In this document: positions 1 through 9,433 of the stretch, in pieces
How positions within the stretch are numbered: the first letter of the stretch is position 1
Layout: every line of letters begins with the position of its first letter
From: Sphingomonas bacterium
Lineage (GTDB): Bacteria; Pseudomonadota; Alphaproteobacteria; Sphingomonadales; Sphingomonadaceae
DNA: 64,000 nucleotides
Assembly (NCBI RefSeq): GCF_903642285.1
Contig: NZ_CAHJWJ010000012.1
Span: forward strand, 1 to 64,000
Direction of reading: 5' to 3'
Program-made: the position numbers and the translations under genes
The notes under the pieces: model-generated
What the model saw: only the letters and a program-made list of their open reading frames with translations
Told to the model about the DNA's origin: nothing
Database searches by the model: none

Positions 1-702
1 CCCCGCCTCGCCGAATGCGCGCCGCGGATCGCCGCCCGGGATCAGTAGCCCCGCCGCGACGATCCCCGACCAGGCGGCGACGCGCGGGACGCCCGCGGGG
101 GCCTTGTCCGCGCCGCGATCGAGGTGCCGCGCGCCGCGGGCCAGCGCGTTCAAGACCTTCGATCGATAGACGAGGTCGGTCGACGACAGGATCAGCGGCG
201 CGTGGCTGGTCCAGAACAGGAGGCGCCGGCCCCAGTGATCGGCACGCCACGCGACACCCTGGACCGTATCGGCATGCGCCTCCAGCCAGCGCGCCATCAG
301 ATATTCCGCGACCGGCGCGCCTTGTGCACGCGTCGCCACCGTCGACAGGTCGCGCAGCCAGGCGAAGCCGTGGAGATGGTCCGCAAACGCCCGTCCGAAT
401 TGCGGCTTGGCGAGGTCGATCGTCTCGATCGCGTGCCGTTCGCCGCGAAATGACAGCACGCCCTCCAGCAGTGCACGCCCCCGCCCGACGTCGCCGACGA
501 TCGGATCGTCGGGTACCGCGATCAGCTTCAAGGGATAGCGGCCCTTCAGCCGCATGCTGTGAATGGGCGTCCGCCAGGTCAGCCGGTGGAAGCGTTCGGA
601 CAGGCGCTCTGCCAGCGACAGGCCCTTGTCCCCGCCCAGCCGGATCAGCCGCTTGCCTTCCTCCACGCCGTCGGTCGGGGCGTCGGACACGCCGTCCGTC
701 AT
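1..702 (-). CDS. Heparinase II/III-like protein, N-terminal part (partial)
   Basis: First 234 codons of a gene that runs off the left edge. Segments such as [12 protein letters not shown] and [15 protein letters not shown] match the helical N-terminal region of the uncharacterised cytoplasmic heparinase-superfamily proteins that sphingomonads carry beside rpe. No signal peptide is visible. The ATG overlaps the rpe stop as ATGA, so the two are probably translated together. The C-terminal lyase domain is outside the window, so neither catalytic residues nor substrate can be judged. The family assignment rests on remembered sequence resemblance plus position. Confidence 0.7.
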   Translation of the reverse strand, partial: MTDGVSDAPTDGVEEGKRLIRLGGDKGLSLAERLSERFHRLTWRTPIHSMRLKGRYPLKLIAVPDDPIVGDVGRGRALLEGVLSFRGERHAIETIDLAKPQFGRAFADHLHGFAWLRDLSTVATRAQGAPVAEYLMARWLEAHADTVQGVAWRADHWGRRLLFWTSHAPLILSSTDLVYRSKVLNALARGARHLDRGADKAPAGVPRVAAWSGIVAAGLLIPGGDPRRAFGEAG

Positions 703-1358
703 CCGCCCCGGAGCGCCGCGATATTGGCGGCGTATCCGGCGGGGCCGCCGCGAAACACCGACGTACCCGCCACCAGCGCATCCGCGCCCGCTGCGATACA
801 GCGCGCCGCCCAGTGCGCGTCGACACCGCCGTCCACTTCCAGGTCGATCGCCCGCCCGGTCTGATCGATCATCCGCCGGATCGCCTCGATCTTCTTCAAC
901 TGGTTTTCGATGAAGCTCTGTCCGCCGAACCCGGGATTGACGCTCATCACGAGCACCAGATCTGCGAGATCGAGCAGGTAGTCCAGTGCCTTGGCCGGCG
1001 TCCCCGGGCACAGCACGACACCCGCGCGCTTGCCGAGCGACTTCACATGCTGGAGCGATCGGTGGATGTGCGGCCCGGCCTCGACATGCACGGTCAGCGT
1101 GTCGGCACCCGCCTCGGCAAAGGCGTCGAGATAGGCGTCGACCGGTGCGATCATCAGGTGCACGTCGAACGGCTTCTTCGTATGCGGGCGGATCGCCTTC
1201 ACGATCGCCGGCCCCATGCTGATATTGGGGACGAAATGCCCGTCCATCACGTCGATATGGATCCAGTCCGCCCCGGCCGCGTCGATCGCGCGCACTTCCT
1301 CGCCCAGCGTCGCGAAATCGGCGGAGAGGACGGAGGGAGCGATGCGGACGGGGTTCAT
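699..1358 (-). CDS. rpe: Ribulose-phosphate 3-epimerase
   Basis: Interconverts ribulose 5-phosphate and xylulose 5-phosphate in the pentose phosphate pathway. The 219-residue TIM barrel shows the family signatures: [10 protein letters not shown] at the start, [12 protein letters not shown] with metal-site His and Asp, [14 protein letters not shown] and EVDGGV. The start is placed at MNPVRIAPS, where the family normally begins; an upstream in-frame Met would add seven unconserved residues. Its stop overlaps the start of the heparinase-like gene. Complete, with no anomalies. Confidence 0.95.
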   Translation of the reverse strand: MNPVRIAPSVLSADFATLGEEVRAIDAAGADWIHIDVMDGHFVPNISMGPAIVKAIRPHTKKPFDVHLMIAPVDAYLDAFAEAGADTLTVHVEAGPHIHRSLQHVKSLGKRAGVVLCPGTPAKALDYLLDLADLVLVMSVNPGFGGQSFIENQLKKIEAIRRMIDQTGRAIDLEVDGGVDAHWAARCIAAGADALVAGTSVFRGGPAGYAANIAALRGG

Positions 1359-1413
1359 GACACGATCTCTAGGGGGCACCCGGCGGCAGGTCCACTGCGC
1401 GCATTTGATCCTT

Positions 1414-1442
1414 CGTCATGCCGGGACGAGCCCGGCATGACG
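1414..1442. repeat. Palindromic intergenic repeat, family A (single hairpin)
   Basis: Two 12-base perfect arms (CGTCATGCCGGG / CCCGGCATGACG) enclose a 5-base loop. The same CGTCATGCCGGG unit recurs near 30.7 kb and 48.9 kb, so it is a dispersed repeat and not a gene-specific terminator. It sits upstream of rpe in the rpe-holA gap. Confidence 0.8.
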
Positions 1443-1507
1443 ATGATCGAAGAAAGGACCCTGCGCCCCGCAATCCAATCGCCTGCGCTAGTTATGTAGG
1501 TGCAATT

Positions 1508-1616
1508 CCCCCTCCCCGGCAAAGGCCGGGGCCCAAATGCTAGCTTATTGCGACGGCGCGATACCCGCCATCACCGGATCCGCGGCAGGTGGGCCCCGGC
1601 CTTCGCCGGGGAGGGG
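1508..1616. repeat. Composite inverted repeat, family C
   Basis: The two ends are long imperfect inverted copies (CCCCTCCCCGGCAAAGGCC near 1510 and GGCCTTCGCCGGGGAGGGG near 1598-1616), and each end contains its own CCCCGGC/GCCGGGG hairpin. It fills most of the gap between the end of holA (1639) and rpe. Elements of this shape are common between sphingomonad genes. It may also act as a transcription end for holA. Confidence 0.75.
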
Positions 1617-1638
1617 ATGTCTGCCCGAAAGAACGCAA

Positions 1639-2658
1639 TCACCCCCGCCGCGCCGTCGCCCGCGCCAGATCGGTGACCGCGACCTCGGCCAGCACGTCGC
1701 CGGCATTGCCCGGTGCCATTACCGATCGCTCCGCGGCACGAACGCGGGCGAGACCGCGGGCCAGCGCGACCGGGGTCCAGCGGCGAAGCGCGCGCGCCGT
1801 CGCGGCCTCTTCCCTGAAGAACACGCGGTGGCGTTTCATCACGGTGTCCACGCCCTCGCCGCGATCGATCTCCGCGCGCATCTCGGCCAGCGCGATCAGC
1901 CGCCGTGCGATCGCGCGCAGCCAGGGGATAGGCGAGGTCCGCGCCTCCGCCAGCCGCGCGAGTTCGCGGCCCAGATCGGCGGGCCGTCCCTCGATCACCG
2001 CGTCGACCGCGCGTTGCATTTCCGCATCGCCCAGGTCCGCGCCGATCGCGTCGATCGCCGTATCGTCCAGATCCTGCGGCCGGTCGGGCGCGGCGTCGAG
2101 ATAGAGCGCCATCTTCTCGATCTCGCGCGCCATGATCGCGCGGTCGCCGCCCGCGGCCTCCGCGATCCGCCGGCCTATGCCGCCGCTGGTTCTCAGACCA
2201 TGGTCGTGCGCCAGGCGGACCGCGATCTGTTCGGCATCCGCGGCGGTCGGGGCGTAGCAGGCGAACGCCATCGCTTTCGGCGAGTCGATTGCGAGCTTCA
2301 CGATTCCGGCGGTGGAGCGAACGCCGGGCGCGATCGCGACGACCGGGTTGCCCGCATGAGTCGCCGTCAGCAGCATCCGGAACGCCTCCAGCGATTCTTC
2401 CCCGGCCGGGGCGATACGGATATGCCGCGCGCCGCCGAACAGCGAAAGCGATGCCGCCTCGTCCGCCAGCCGCGCCGGATCGCTTTTCAGCGTCGCCGGA
2501 TCGAGGTCGATCCGCTCCGCATCCGCGCCCATCGCGGTCTGCAGCCGGCGCGCCAGTTCGTCTGCGACCGCTTCGTCGGGGCCGTGGAGCAGGAACAGGC
2601 GGATCACGCCACCGGGCTTGTCGAGCGCGGTGCGAAGCTGGTTCGCGCTAGCCTTCAA
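1639..2658 (-). CDS. holA: DNA polymerase III subunit delta
   Basis: Clamp-loader subunit that opens the beta sliding clamp. The protein begins LKASANQLRTALDKP and continues with FLLHGPDEAVADELARRL, the degenerate nucleotide-binding region of HolA; MAREIEKMALYLD and the helical C-terminal collar domain follow. A TTG at 2658 gives 339 residues, the usual HolA length, and lies 10 bases after the lptE stop. Upstream in-frame ATGs would extend the protein into lptE and give unconserved sequence. The lptE-holA order is typical of proteobacteria. The start is inferred, the identity is firm. Confidence 0.9.
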   Translation of the reverse strand: MKASANQLRTALDKPGGVIRLFLLHGPDEAVADELARRLQTAMGADAERIDLDPATLKSDPARLADEAASLSLFGGARHIRIAPAGEESLEAFRMLLTATHAGNPVVAIAPGVRSTAGIVKLAIDSPKAMAFACYAPTAADAEQIAVRLAHDHGLRTSGGIGRRIAEAAGGDRAIMAREIEKMALYLDAAPDRPQDLDDTAIDAIGADLGDAEMQRAVDAVIEGRPADLGRELARLAEARTSPIPWLRAIARRLIALAEMRAEIDRGEGVDTVMKRHRVFFREEAATARALRRWTPVALARGLARVRAAERSVMAPGNAGDVLAEVAVTDLARATARRG

Positions 2659-2668
2659 AGGACGGCGC

Positions 2669-3175
2669 TCACTTGGCCGGCGGCGCGGCGATCCGGCGAT
2701 GCGCGTAGAGCGCGATCCGCGCCACGACGCGGTCCGCGACGATCTCCGACAGCCGTTCCAGCGCGGTGTTCTCCGCTGCGATCGTCGCATATTCGGAACT
2801 GACGACGTCGATGCCGGCATCGTAGCTCGACGTCGCGTCGAGCAGTGTCGTCCCGCTCGCCAGGTCGACCAGTTGGTAGCGCGCGCGCAATGTCCGCCGC
2901 TCGCGCGTCACGCTGTTGTCGAGCTGGACGCCGAGCCCCGCGATCTGATCGTCGAGCCGCACGTCGAGCCGGTAGAGCGGTGCCGCGCCTTCGGTGGACA
3001 GCCGGTCCTTCAGCGCATTGGCGACCAGCCAGCCCGACTTGCCCTGGATCGGCGACACCTCGACCCGGTCCAGCGCCTGCGCGACCGCACCCGACGATCC
3101 GCCCGAATAGAGCGGGTGCAATCCACACCCCGCCAGCGGCAGCGCGAGCGCAATTAGAAGGGCAAGCCGCTTCAT
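2669..3175 (-). CDS. lptE: LPS-assembly lipoprotein LptE
   Basis: Outer-membrane lipoprotein that plugs the LptD barrel and helps place lipopolysaccharide in the outer leaflet. The 168-residue product has a lipoprotein signal ([18 protein letters not shown]) with lipobox LAGC, followed by the GLHPLYS segment typical of LptE at the mature N terminus. The start overlaps the leuS stop as ATGA, and holA follows directly, reproducing the conserved leuS-lptE-holA cluster. Confidence 0.93.
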   Translation of the reverse strand: MKRLALLIALALPLAGCGLHPLYSGGSSGAVAQALDRVEVSPIQGKSGWLVANALKDRLSTEGAAPLYRLDVRLDDQIAGLGVQLDNSVTRERRTLRARYQLVDLASGTTLLDATSSYDAGIDVVSSEYATIAAENTALERLSEIVADRVVARIALYAHRRIAAPPAK

Positions 3176-5667
3176 GCGACGAGGTTCACGAGGCGGTCGG
3201 GAACGACGATCACCTTTTTCGGCTCGGCCCCCGCCAGCACGCGCTGGACCGCGGCGTTGGCACGCGCGGCCGCCTCGATCGCCTCTCGCGGCATGCCCTT
3301 GGGCAGCACCAGCGTATCGCGCAGCTTGCCGTTGACCTGAAGCGCGATCGTCACTTCGTCGTCGACCAGCAGCGCGGGATCGACCGCAGGCCAGGCGGCA
3401 TCGGCGATCAGGCCGTCGTTCTTCGCTTCCGCCCAGGCTTCCTCCGCCAGATGCGGCACCATCGGGCTGGCGAGCAGCAGCATCGTTCGTGCCGCATCCT
3501 GCCGGTCGCGCGACGGCGCGGCCTTCTCGATGGCGTTGGCCAACGTGTAGAGTAACGCCACCGCCTTGTTGAACTGCAGCCCCTCGATCGCGTCCGCGAC
3601 ACCCGCGGTCGTGCGGTGGGCGAGCTTGCGCAACGGCAGGTCTTCGCCCTGTGCGCTTTCGTCCGTTTGCGTCAGCCGCCATAGCCGCTGGACGAAGCGC
3701 CATGCGCCCTCGATCCCGTTCTCGCTCCATTCCAGATCGCGCTCGGGCGGACTGTCGGACAGCATGAACCACCGCACCGCGTCCGCGCCGTACCGGTCGA
3801 CGATCGGTTCGGGATCGATCGTGTTCTTCTTGGATTTCGACATCTTCTCGATGCGACCGGTCGTGACCGCCCGACCCGTCGCGCGTTCGGTGCCGTTCTC
3901 GACCTCGTCGGGCGACAGCCATCGGCCATGGGCGGATTTGTACGTCTCGTGCGTCACCATGCCTTGCGTGAACAGCCCGGCGAAGGGCTCGGCGATGTCG
4001 AGCATGCCGATGTGGCGAAGCGCGCGCGTCCAGAAGCGCGCGTAGAGCAGATGCAGGATCGCATGCTCCACCCCGCCGATATACTGGTCGACCGGCAGCC
4101 ATTTCTCCGCGCCCGCCCGGTCGAACGGCTTGGCATCGGGCTGGCTGGCGAAGCGGATGAAATACCAGCTCGAATCGACGAAGGTGTCGAGCGTATCGGT
4201 CTCGCGCACCGCGTCCGCGCTGCAAGACGGGCAGGCGACGTGCTTCCATGTCGGATGCCGGTCGAGCGGGTTGCCGGGGATCGCGAACGACACGTCCTCG
4301 GGCAGGATCACCGGCAATTGGTCCCCCGGAACCGGCACCACGCCGCACGCTTCGCAGTGGATCATCGGGATCGGCGTGCCCCAGTAACGCTGGCGCGACA
4401 CCCCCCAGTCGCGCAGGCGATAGATGGTGGAGCCCGTGCCCCAGCCTTCGCCCTCGGCGCGTTCGATGACGGTCCGCTTCGCGTCCTCGATATCCATGCC
4501 GTCCAGGAAATGCGAATTCACGAGACTGCCGGGGCCGGTATAGGCGACATCGCCGACGAATATTGGGGCCTCGTCATCGCCTTCGGACACCACGCGCTTG
4601 ACCGGCAGGCCGTATTTGCGCGCGAAATCCAGGTCGCGCTGGTCGTGCGCGGGCACGCCGAACACCGCCCCGGTGCCATATTCCATCAGGACGAAGTTCG
4701 CGATGTAGACCGGCAGATCCCAGTCCGGGTCGAGCGGATGCCGCGCCTTGAGCCCGGTGTCGAAGCCGAGCTTCTCCTGCGTTTCCATCTCCGCCGCGGT
4801 CGTGCCGCCCTGTTTGCAGCGTTCGACGAACGCGGCGGCATCGGGGTCGGTCGCGGCAAGCGCCTGCGCGATCGGATGATCCGCCGCCACCGCGACGAAG
4901 CTCGCGCCGAAGATCGTATCGGGGCGGGTTGTGAAGACCTCGACCGATCCACCGTCCGACAGGTCGAAGCGGAACTGCAACCCCCGGCTGCGCCCGATCC
5001 AGTTCTCCTGCATCAGCTTGACCTTGTCGGGCCAATGCTCGAGCGCGCCGAGTCCCTCCAGCAGTTCGTCCGCGAAATCGGTGATCTTCAGGAACCACTG
5101 GCTCAGCTTGCGCCGCTCGACCAGCGCGCCCGATCGCCAGCCGCGACCGTCGATGACCTGCTCGTTGGCCAGCACGGTCATGTCCACCGGGTCCCAGTTG
5201 ACCGCCGATTCCTTGCGATAGACGAGGCCGGCGCGGAACAGGTCGAGAAACAGCGCCTGTTCGTGACCATAGTAATCCGGCTCGCAGGTGGCGAGTTCGC
5301 GGCTCCAGTCGATCGCCAACCCGAACCGACGGAGTTGCGCCTTCATCGTCGCGATATTCGCGCGGGTCCACGTCCCGGGATTGATGCCGCGTTCCATCGC
5401 GGCGTTCTCCGCCGGCATACCGAACGCATCCCACCCCATCGGGTGCAGGACTTCGCGCCCCTTCATCCGCCAGAAACGGGCGAGCACATCGCCCATCACG
5501 TAGTTGCGCCCGTGCCCGACATGGATCCGTCCCGAAGGATACGGAAACATCTCCAGCACATAAGCTCGCGGCTTGGCCGAGGCGTCGTCGGCCTTGAAGG
5601 TCTGGCGCTCGTCCCAGACTTTCTGCCACGTCGCGTCCGCCTTCAGCGCGTTGAACCGCGACGCCAT
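3172..5667 (-). CDS. leuS: Leucyl-tRNA synthetase
   Basis: Charges tRNA-Leu. The 831-residue class I synthetase has HVGHG (residues 49-53, the HIGH motif), a CP1 editing domain in the middle with [10 protein letters not shown], a zinc-type segment (CEAC near '[10 protein letters not shown]') and KMSKS near residue 608. The C terminus ends with the anticodon-binding and LeuS-specific domains (VNGKLRD). Length matches bacterial LeuRS. It lies 10 bases after the DUF3576 gene and overlaps lptE, so all four genes probably share a transcript. Confidence 0.97.
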   Translation of the reverse strand: MASRFNALKADATWQKVWDERQTFKADDASAKPRAYVLEMFPYPSGRIHVGHGRNYVMGDVLARFWRMKGREVLHPMGWDAFGMPAENAAMERGINPGTWTRANIATMKAQLRRFGLAIDWSRELATCEPDYYGHEQALFLDLFRAGLVYRKESAVNWDPVDMTVLANEQVIDGRGWRSGALVERRKLSQWFLKITDFADELLEGLGALEHWPDKVKLMQENWIGRSRGLQFRFDLSDGGSVEVFTTRPDTIFGASFVAVAADHPIAQALAATDPDAAAFVERCKQGGTTAAEMETQEKLGFDTGLKARHPLDPDWDLPVYIANFVLMEYGTGAVFGVPAHDQRDLDFARKYGLPVKRVVSEGDDEAPIFVGDVAYTGPGSLVNSHFLDGMDIEDAKRTVIERAEGEGWGTGSTIYRLRDWGVSRQRYWGTPIPMIHCEACGVVPVPGDQLPVILPEDVSFAIPGNPLDRHPTWKHVACPSCSADAVRETDTLDTFVDSSWYFIRFASQPDAKPFDRAGAEKWLPVDQYIGGVEHAILHLLYARFWTRALRHIGMLDIAEPFAGLFTQGMVTHETYKSAHGRWLSPDEVENGTERATGRAVTTGRIEKMSKSKKNTIDPEPIVDRYGADAVRWFMLSDSPPERDLEWSENGIEGAWRFVQRLWRLTQTDESAQGEDLPLRKLAHRTTAGVADAIEGLQFNKAVALLYTLANAIEKAAPSRDRQDAARTMLLLASPMVPHLAEEAWAEAKNDGLIADAAWPAVDPALLVDDEVTIALQVNGKLRDTLVLPKGMPREAIEAAARANAAVQRVLAGAEPKKVIVVPDRLVNLVA

Positions 5668-5677
5668 GATCGAACCC

Positions 5678-6136
5678 TCAGCCGGCCACGGAGGCGCGGC
5701 GCATGTCGCGGGCCTTGGTCAGGATCAGGTCCTCCAGCTTCTGCACGGTCGCGGCGCGTACCGGTGCTGCGACCCAGTCGCCGCCGGTGCGGACCTGGCG
5801 GATCGCGGCGACCGACAGCGCGTCGGCGCGCAAGTCCTGATCGAGGATCGACACCGTCACCTTGATCCGCTCGCCCGGCGTCTGCGGATTGACGTACCAG
5901 TCGGTCACGATGACGCCGCCGTTCGAGTCGGTCTGCAGCAGCGGCATGAAGCTCAGCGTCTCCAGCGTCGCGCGCCACAGATAGCTGTTGACGCCGATCG
6001 TCGTGATCTTGGACGGTGCCATCGCCTCGACCTTGGGACGATGCGCCCGGTGATGCATGCACCCGGTCAGCGCGAGGGCGCTGATCGACAGCAACGCGAG
6101 CGGGGCCAGGGACGCGGTGCGCAACGGGCGGTACAT
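5678..6136 (-). CDS. DUF3576 family lipoprotein
   Basis: 152-residue exported protein with a lipoprotein signal ([16 protein letters not shown]). The mature part contains [17 protein letters not shown] and [12 protein letters not shown], recognisable DUF3576 features of alphaproteobacteria. The family has no established biochemical role. The start at 6136 follows a GGAT-type ribosome site; a longer in-frame start at 6262 would place the signal peptide internally. It heads the leuS-lptE-holA cluster, suggesting an envelope role, which is an inference only. Confidence 0.85.
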   Translation of the reverse strand: MYRPLRTASLAPLALLSISALALTGCMHHRAHRPKVEAMAPSKITTIGVNSYLWRATLETLSFMPLLQTDSNGGVIVTDWYVNPQTPGERIKVTVSILDQDLRADALSVAAIRQVRTGGDWVAAPVRAATVQKLEDLILTKARDMRRASVAG

Positions 6137-6349
6137 GAGGCGATATCCTGACACGAAAGAGAGCGTGTATGGCCTGTAGCAGGCGCTGCGCCCCGCTCGC
6201 AAGTCGCGCCTGGGCAAGGCCGCTGTGGGCGGTTTGCAACACCCGCGGACAATCGCACCCACGAAGGTGGCGACGCTCGTCTAAATCGGTATAGCCGCGT
6301 TAAGGCCGAACCAGCACCAACGCCGGCGCAGGGACCTGAGGAAGCAATC

Positions 6350-7072
6350 GTGAACGCGAGGGGCGTCATCGTCGGGATCGTTGCGGGGGCGCTCGCCGCC
6401 GCCGGGACGATCGTCGCGCCCGCCTTCGGTGCTTATGAGCAACTGCCGCACCCCGCGAAGCGGACGCAGACGGCGGCGCGTGCGCTCGGGGGTTTCACGC
6501 CGGCCGCGGCCGACCCCCGGCTGGCGGCGCTGTTCGCGCGCGGCGGGATCGATCCGACCGATTTCCACTTCACCCCGGCAGAGTCGCGCCGCGGCAATCG
6601 CGGCGTGACGATCGCGGTGCGGGCGCGGTCGAACCAGGTATCGCTGGCGGATACGACACGGCTCGCCGCGGCGGCACCGGCGACGAGTATCGGCCTCGCA
6701 CCGATCGCGTATAATCTGGGCGCGGCGATCGGGTGGAAGCGGCTCGCGATCTCGGGCGACATGGGTCATGTCGATCTCGCCGGCGCACCCGGCAGCCGCG
6801 ATACCGCGGACGTCGCGGTCACCTATGCCGGTCGTCGCCTGAGCGGTCGGCTGAAGGCTTTTACAGAACATCCGCTGGTGTCCGGACCGCAGCTGGCGTC
6901 CGAGATGCCGAGCTATTCGGTCGATGTCAGCAGTTCCTACGCGCTGACGCACAATCTGAACGTGACCGCGGGTGTCCGCTACCGTGCGGATCGCGATCGG
7001 TTGGCACCGTCGACGCTGGATGCGACGCATGACAGCCAGGCCGTCTATCTGGGTACCGCCTTCCACTTCTGA
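6350..7072 (+). CDS. Exported hypothetical protein, probable outer-membrane beta-barrel
   Basis: 240 residues with an N-terminal hydrophobic signal (VGIVAGALAAAGTIVAPAFG). The C-terminal half alternates polar and apolar residues in strand-like stretches (LSGRLKAFTE, YSVDVSSSYALT, LNVTAGVRYRA, AVYLGTAFHF) and ends in phenylalanine, as the BAM-recognised last strand of outer-membrane proteins does. No family is recognised. It is divergent from the DUF3576 gene, and its end overlaps the convergent thiamine-synthase-like gene by 28 bases. Confidence 0.7.
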   Translation: MNARGVIVGIVAGALAAAGTIVAPAFGAYEQLPHPAKRTQTAARALGGFTPAAADPRLAALFARGGIDPTDFHFTPAESRRGNRGVTIAVRARSNQVSLADTTRLAAAAPATSIGLAPIAYNLGAAIGWKRLAISGDMGHVDLAGAPGSRDTADVAVTYAGRRLSGRLKAFTEHPLVSGPQLASEMPSYSVDVSSSYALTHNLNVTAGVRYRADRDRLAPSTLDATHDSQAVYLGTAFHF

Positions 7073-7596
7073 TCCCGCACCCTCGGGTGAAGCGCGTCGA
7101 TCGCCGCCCAGCCGTCGAACCCTTGCCGCCTGATCCGCCGGAACCGGCGCGGGTCCATTCCACCCAGCGCCACGATACGGATGCTCAGCCCCCCGCCGAT
7201 CTGCGCCGCGCGCATGACGCCGGCCGGTCGGATGCCGGGATGCGAGCGCGTGGCGAAGACCGGCGAGACGAAGAGCGTTGTCGCCCCCCGCACGACGCCG
7301 GCGATCGCCTCGCGCCGGGAATGCGCTGGCCAGGTCGTCGGGTGCGCGCCCGCCGGGCCGCGGCCGTGAGTCGCGTCAGGACCCAGCCGCTGCGTTCCCG
7401 CGACGACCAGCATCAGCCGCCGCGCCGTGGCGATCCGCCGTACGCGCGCGAACAGCGCCCGACGGTCGGCCGGCGGGGTGGCATAATGGCGAAAGACGAC
7501 GCCGGATCCGGGCGGCAACCGGCGCAGCGCCGGCCACAGCGCGTCGCCCGTGCGTTCGTCGGTCATCAGCCAGACAAGAGGGTTCCGGGGCGGCAT
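7045..7596 (-). CDS. Thiamine-phosphate-synthase-like protein
   Basis: 183 residues resembling the TMP synthase/TenI fold: WLMTDERTGD at the start, FRHY, LVVAGT, GVHR-like position occupied by GAHP, TTLFVSPVFATRSHPG, and IVALGGMDPRRFRRI, the GG phosphate-binding loop. Short for ThiE, and the usual pyrophosphate-site residues are not all evident, so it may be a TenI-like relative and not the main ThiE. The start at 7596 places it directly beside the divergent yggS (21 bases between start codons). Confidence 0.7.
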   Translation of the reverse strand: MPPRNPLVWLMTDERTGDALWPALRRLPPGSGVVFRHYATPPADRRALFARVRRIATARRLMLVVAGTQRLGPDATHGRGPAGAHPTTWPAHSRREAIAGVVRGATTLFVSPVFATRSHPGIRPAGVMRAAQIGGGLSIRIVALGGMDPRRFRRIRRQGFDGWAAIDALHPRVRDQKWKAVPR

Positions 7597-7617
7597 TCGC
7601 CCCCCTATAGCGCGCCG

Positions 7618-8277
7618 ATGGATGCAGACATCACCCAACGCCGCGGCGATGTGCTGGCGCGGATCGCCCGCGCCGCGGCGCTGGCCGACCGACCGCCCCC
7701 GACGCTGATCGCGGTGTCGAAGACTCACCCGGCGACGGCGATCGCTCCGCTGCTGGCGATCGGCCAGCGCGATTTCGGCGAGAACCGCGTGCAGGAGGCG
7801 GCGGACAAATGGCCGGCGTTGCGCGAGGACCATCTCGAGGCGGTCCTCCATCTGATCGGCCAGCTCCAGTCGAACAAGGCCGACGAGGCGGTCGCGCTCT
7901 TCGATGTCATCCATTCGGTCGATCGCCTCTCGCTCGTCGCCGCGCTGGCGCGCGCGATGGACAAGGCCGGGCGGCGGCCGGATTGCTTCGTCCAGGTCAA
8001 TATCGGCGAGGAGGCGCAGAAAGGGGGCTGTGCGATCGCCGATCTGCCGCATCTGCTGGCGCAGGCGCGGGTCGCGGACCTGCCGGTCGTCGGCCTGATG
8101 TGCATCCCGCCCGCGGATACCGAGGCTGCGCCCTATTTCGCGCTGCTGGCGACGCTGGCGCGCGACGAGGGGCTGACCGGTCTGTCGATGGGGATGTCCG
8201 ACGATTTCGAGACCGCGGCGATGCTCGGCGCGACATATGTCCGGGTCGGCAGCGCCCTGTTCGGAGCACGCGGATGA
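7618..8277 (+). CDS. yggS: PLP homeostasis protein, YggS/PROSC family
   Basis: Pyridoxal-phosphate-binding protein that buffers PLP and influences amino-acid metabolism. The 219-residue product has the PLP lysine in TLIAVSKTHP, then FGENRVQEAADK, HLIGQLQSNK and VNIGEEAQKGG, and ends with LSMGMSDDFETA and VRVGSALFG, all hallmark YggS motifs. It overlaps the next gene by ATGA, so yggS-HAD-nucleotidyltransferase form one unit. Confidence 0.95.
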   Translation: MDADITQRRGDVLARIARAAALADRPPPTLIAVSKTHPATAIAPLLAIGQRDFGENRVQEAADKWPALREDHLEAVLHLIGQLQSNKADEAVALFDVIHSVDRLSLVAALARAMDKAGRRPDCFVQVNIGEEAQKGGCAIADLPHLLAQARVADLPVVGLMCIPPADTEAAPYFALLATLARDEGLTGLSMGMSDDFETAAMLGATYVRVGSALFGARG

Positions 8278-8996
8278 TGCGGGTGCGGTCCGGGGGATCG
8301 CCGCGAAGCAACCGATCCCCCAGACCGGTTGGCTGCAGGTTCGCGGCGATCCTATTCGATTTCGACGGCGTGCTGGTCGACAGCGAATATGCCGGCAATC
8401 GCCAGATCGCCGAATGGCTGACCGCCGCCGGATACCCGACGACGACCGAGGAATCGATGGCGCGGTTCATGGGACTGGCGGGCGGCGATTTCCTGGCGGC
8501 GATCGAACGCTGGATCGGCCGGCCGGTCCCGCCCGAATTCCACGTCGCGCGCGGCACGGAGAATGCGCGAGTGATGGCCGAGGGCATCGCGGCGGTGACC
8601 GGCGCGGTGGCGTTCGTCCGCGCGCTCCCCGCCGACCTGCCGCGCGCGGTCGTATCGTCCAGTTCGACCGAGTGGATACGCTGCCACCTCGACCATATCG
8701 GCCTGGCCGACGCGTTCGGCGACCATATCTATTCGGGCCGCGAGCATGTCGCGAACGGCAAGCCCGCGCCCGACCTCTATCTGTACGGTGCCGCCGCGCT
8801 GGGCGTCGCGATCGAGGACTGCGCGATTATCGAGGATTCGCCCGTCGGCGCGACCGGCGCGGTCGCATCGGGGGGCTATGTGATCGGCCTGACCGCGGGG
8901 CAGCATTGCGGCGACGGGCATGACGAGCGGCTGAAGGCGATCGGCGTAGACGCGGTGGCGGACGACTTCGTCGAGGTCGCGCGGCTGCTGGGATGA
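8274..8996 (+). CDS. HAD-superfamily phosphatase (beta-phosphoglucomutase-like)
   Basis: 240-residue HAD hydrolase. The catalytic motif is FDFDGVLVDSE (nucleophile and acid/base Asp), motif II VVSSSSTEW, motif III Lys in NGKPAPDLYL, and motif IV IIEDSPVG. The cap between motifs I and II is helical as in subfamily IA. The start is the first ATG of ATGATG, overlapping the yggS stop. Substrate is not predictable; phosphosugars are typical of close relatives. Confidence 0.88.
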   Translation: MMRVRSGGSPRSNRSPRPVGCRFAAILFDFDGVLVDSEYAGNRQIAEWLTAAGYPTTTEESMARFMGLAGGDFLAAIERWIGRPVPPEFHVARGTENARVMAEGIAAVTGAVAFVRALPADLPRAVVSSSSTEWIRCHLDHIGLADAFGDHIYSGREHVANGKPAPDLYLYGAAALGVAIEDCAIIEDSPVGATGAVASGGYVIGLTAGQHCGDGHDERLKAIGVDAVADDFVEVARLLG

Positions 8997-9433
8997 TCGA
9001 GGCGGCGGTGCAGGCGACGCTGGACGCGGTCGCCGCCGCGATGGCGGACGAACCCGACGACTGGTGGATCATCGGCAGCGCCGCGGTCGCTCTGCATGGT
9101 GCCGATACCGAAATCGCCGACATCGACGTGCTGACCAGCGCCGCCGCCGCGCGCCGCATTGGTGCACGCCTTGGCATCGAACCCATCGCCCGCCCGAGCG
9201 ATCGGTTCCAATCGACGGTCTTTCTCTCGCTGGTCGGGTGGCCCCTTTCCGTCGAGGTGATGGGCGATCTGGCGCTAGCGATTGGGGGATCATGGCTTCC
9301 CATCCGCCCGGTTACGCGTATGCGGATCGGCACGATCTACGTACCTTCGCGCATCGAACTCGTCGAAATCCTGCACCGATTCGGCCGCGAGAAGGACCAT
9401 ATGCGCGCCGTCGCACTTGGCGCTCACAGCTGA
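8993..9433 (+). CDS. Nucleotidyltransferase-fold protein
   Basis: 146 residues with WWIIGSAAVALHG followed by IADIDVLT, the GS...DxD pattern of the polymerase-beta-like nucleotidyltransferase fold. Similar folds occur in minimal nucleotidyltransferases and AbiEii-type toxins. The acidic pair is present, so it may be active, but no HEPN or other partner is adjacent; its neighbours are HAD and yggS. Start overlaps the HAD stop (ATGA). Its 3' end overlaps the convergent ribA by 10 bases. Function unknown. Confidence 0.75.
   Translation: MIEAAVQATLDAVAAAMADEPDDWWIIGSAAVALHGADTEIADIDVLTSAAAARRIGARLGIEPIARPSDRFQSTVFLSLVGWPLSVEVMGDLALAIGGSWLPIRPVTRMRIGTIYVPSRIELVEILHRFGREKDHMRAVALGAHS

Noticed and set aside
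15..1499. 494-codon open frame on the plus strand
   Set aside because: Antisense to the heparinase-like gene and rpe, very Arg/Pro-rich; rpe is unambiguous.
3928..5865. 645-codon open frame on the plus strand
   Set aside because: Antisense to leuS, Arg/His/Gln-rich with no recognisable domain; a normal shadow frame in high-GC DNA.
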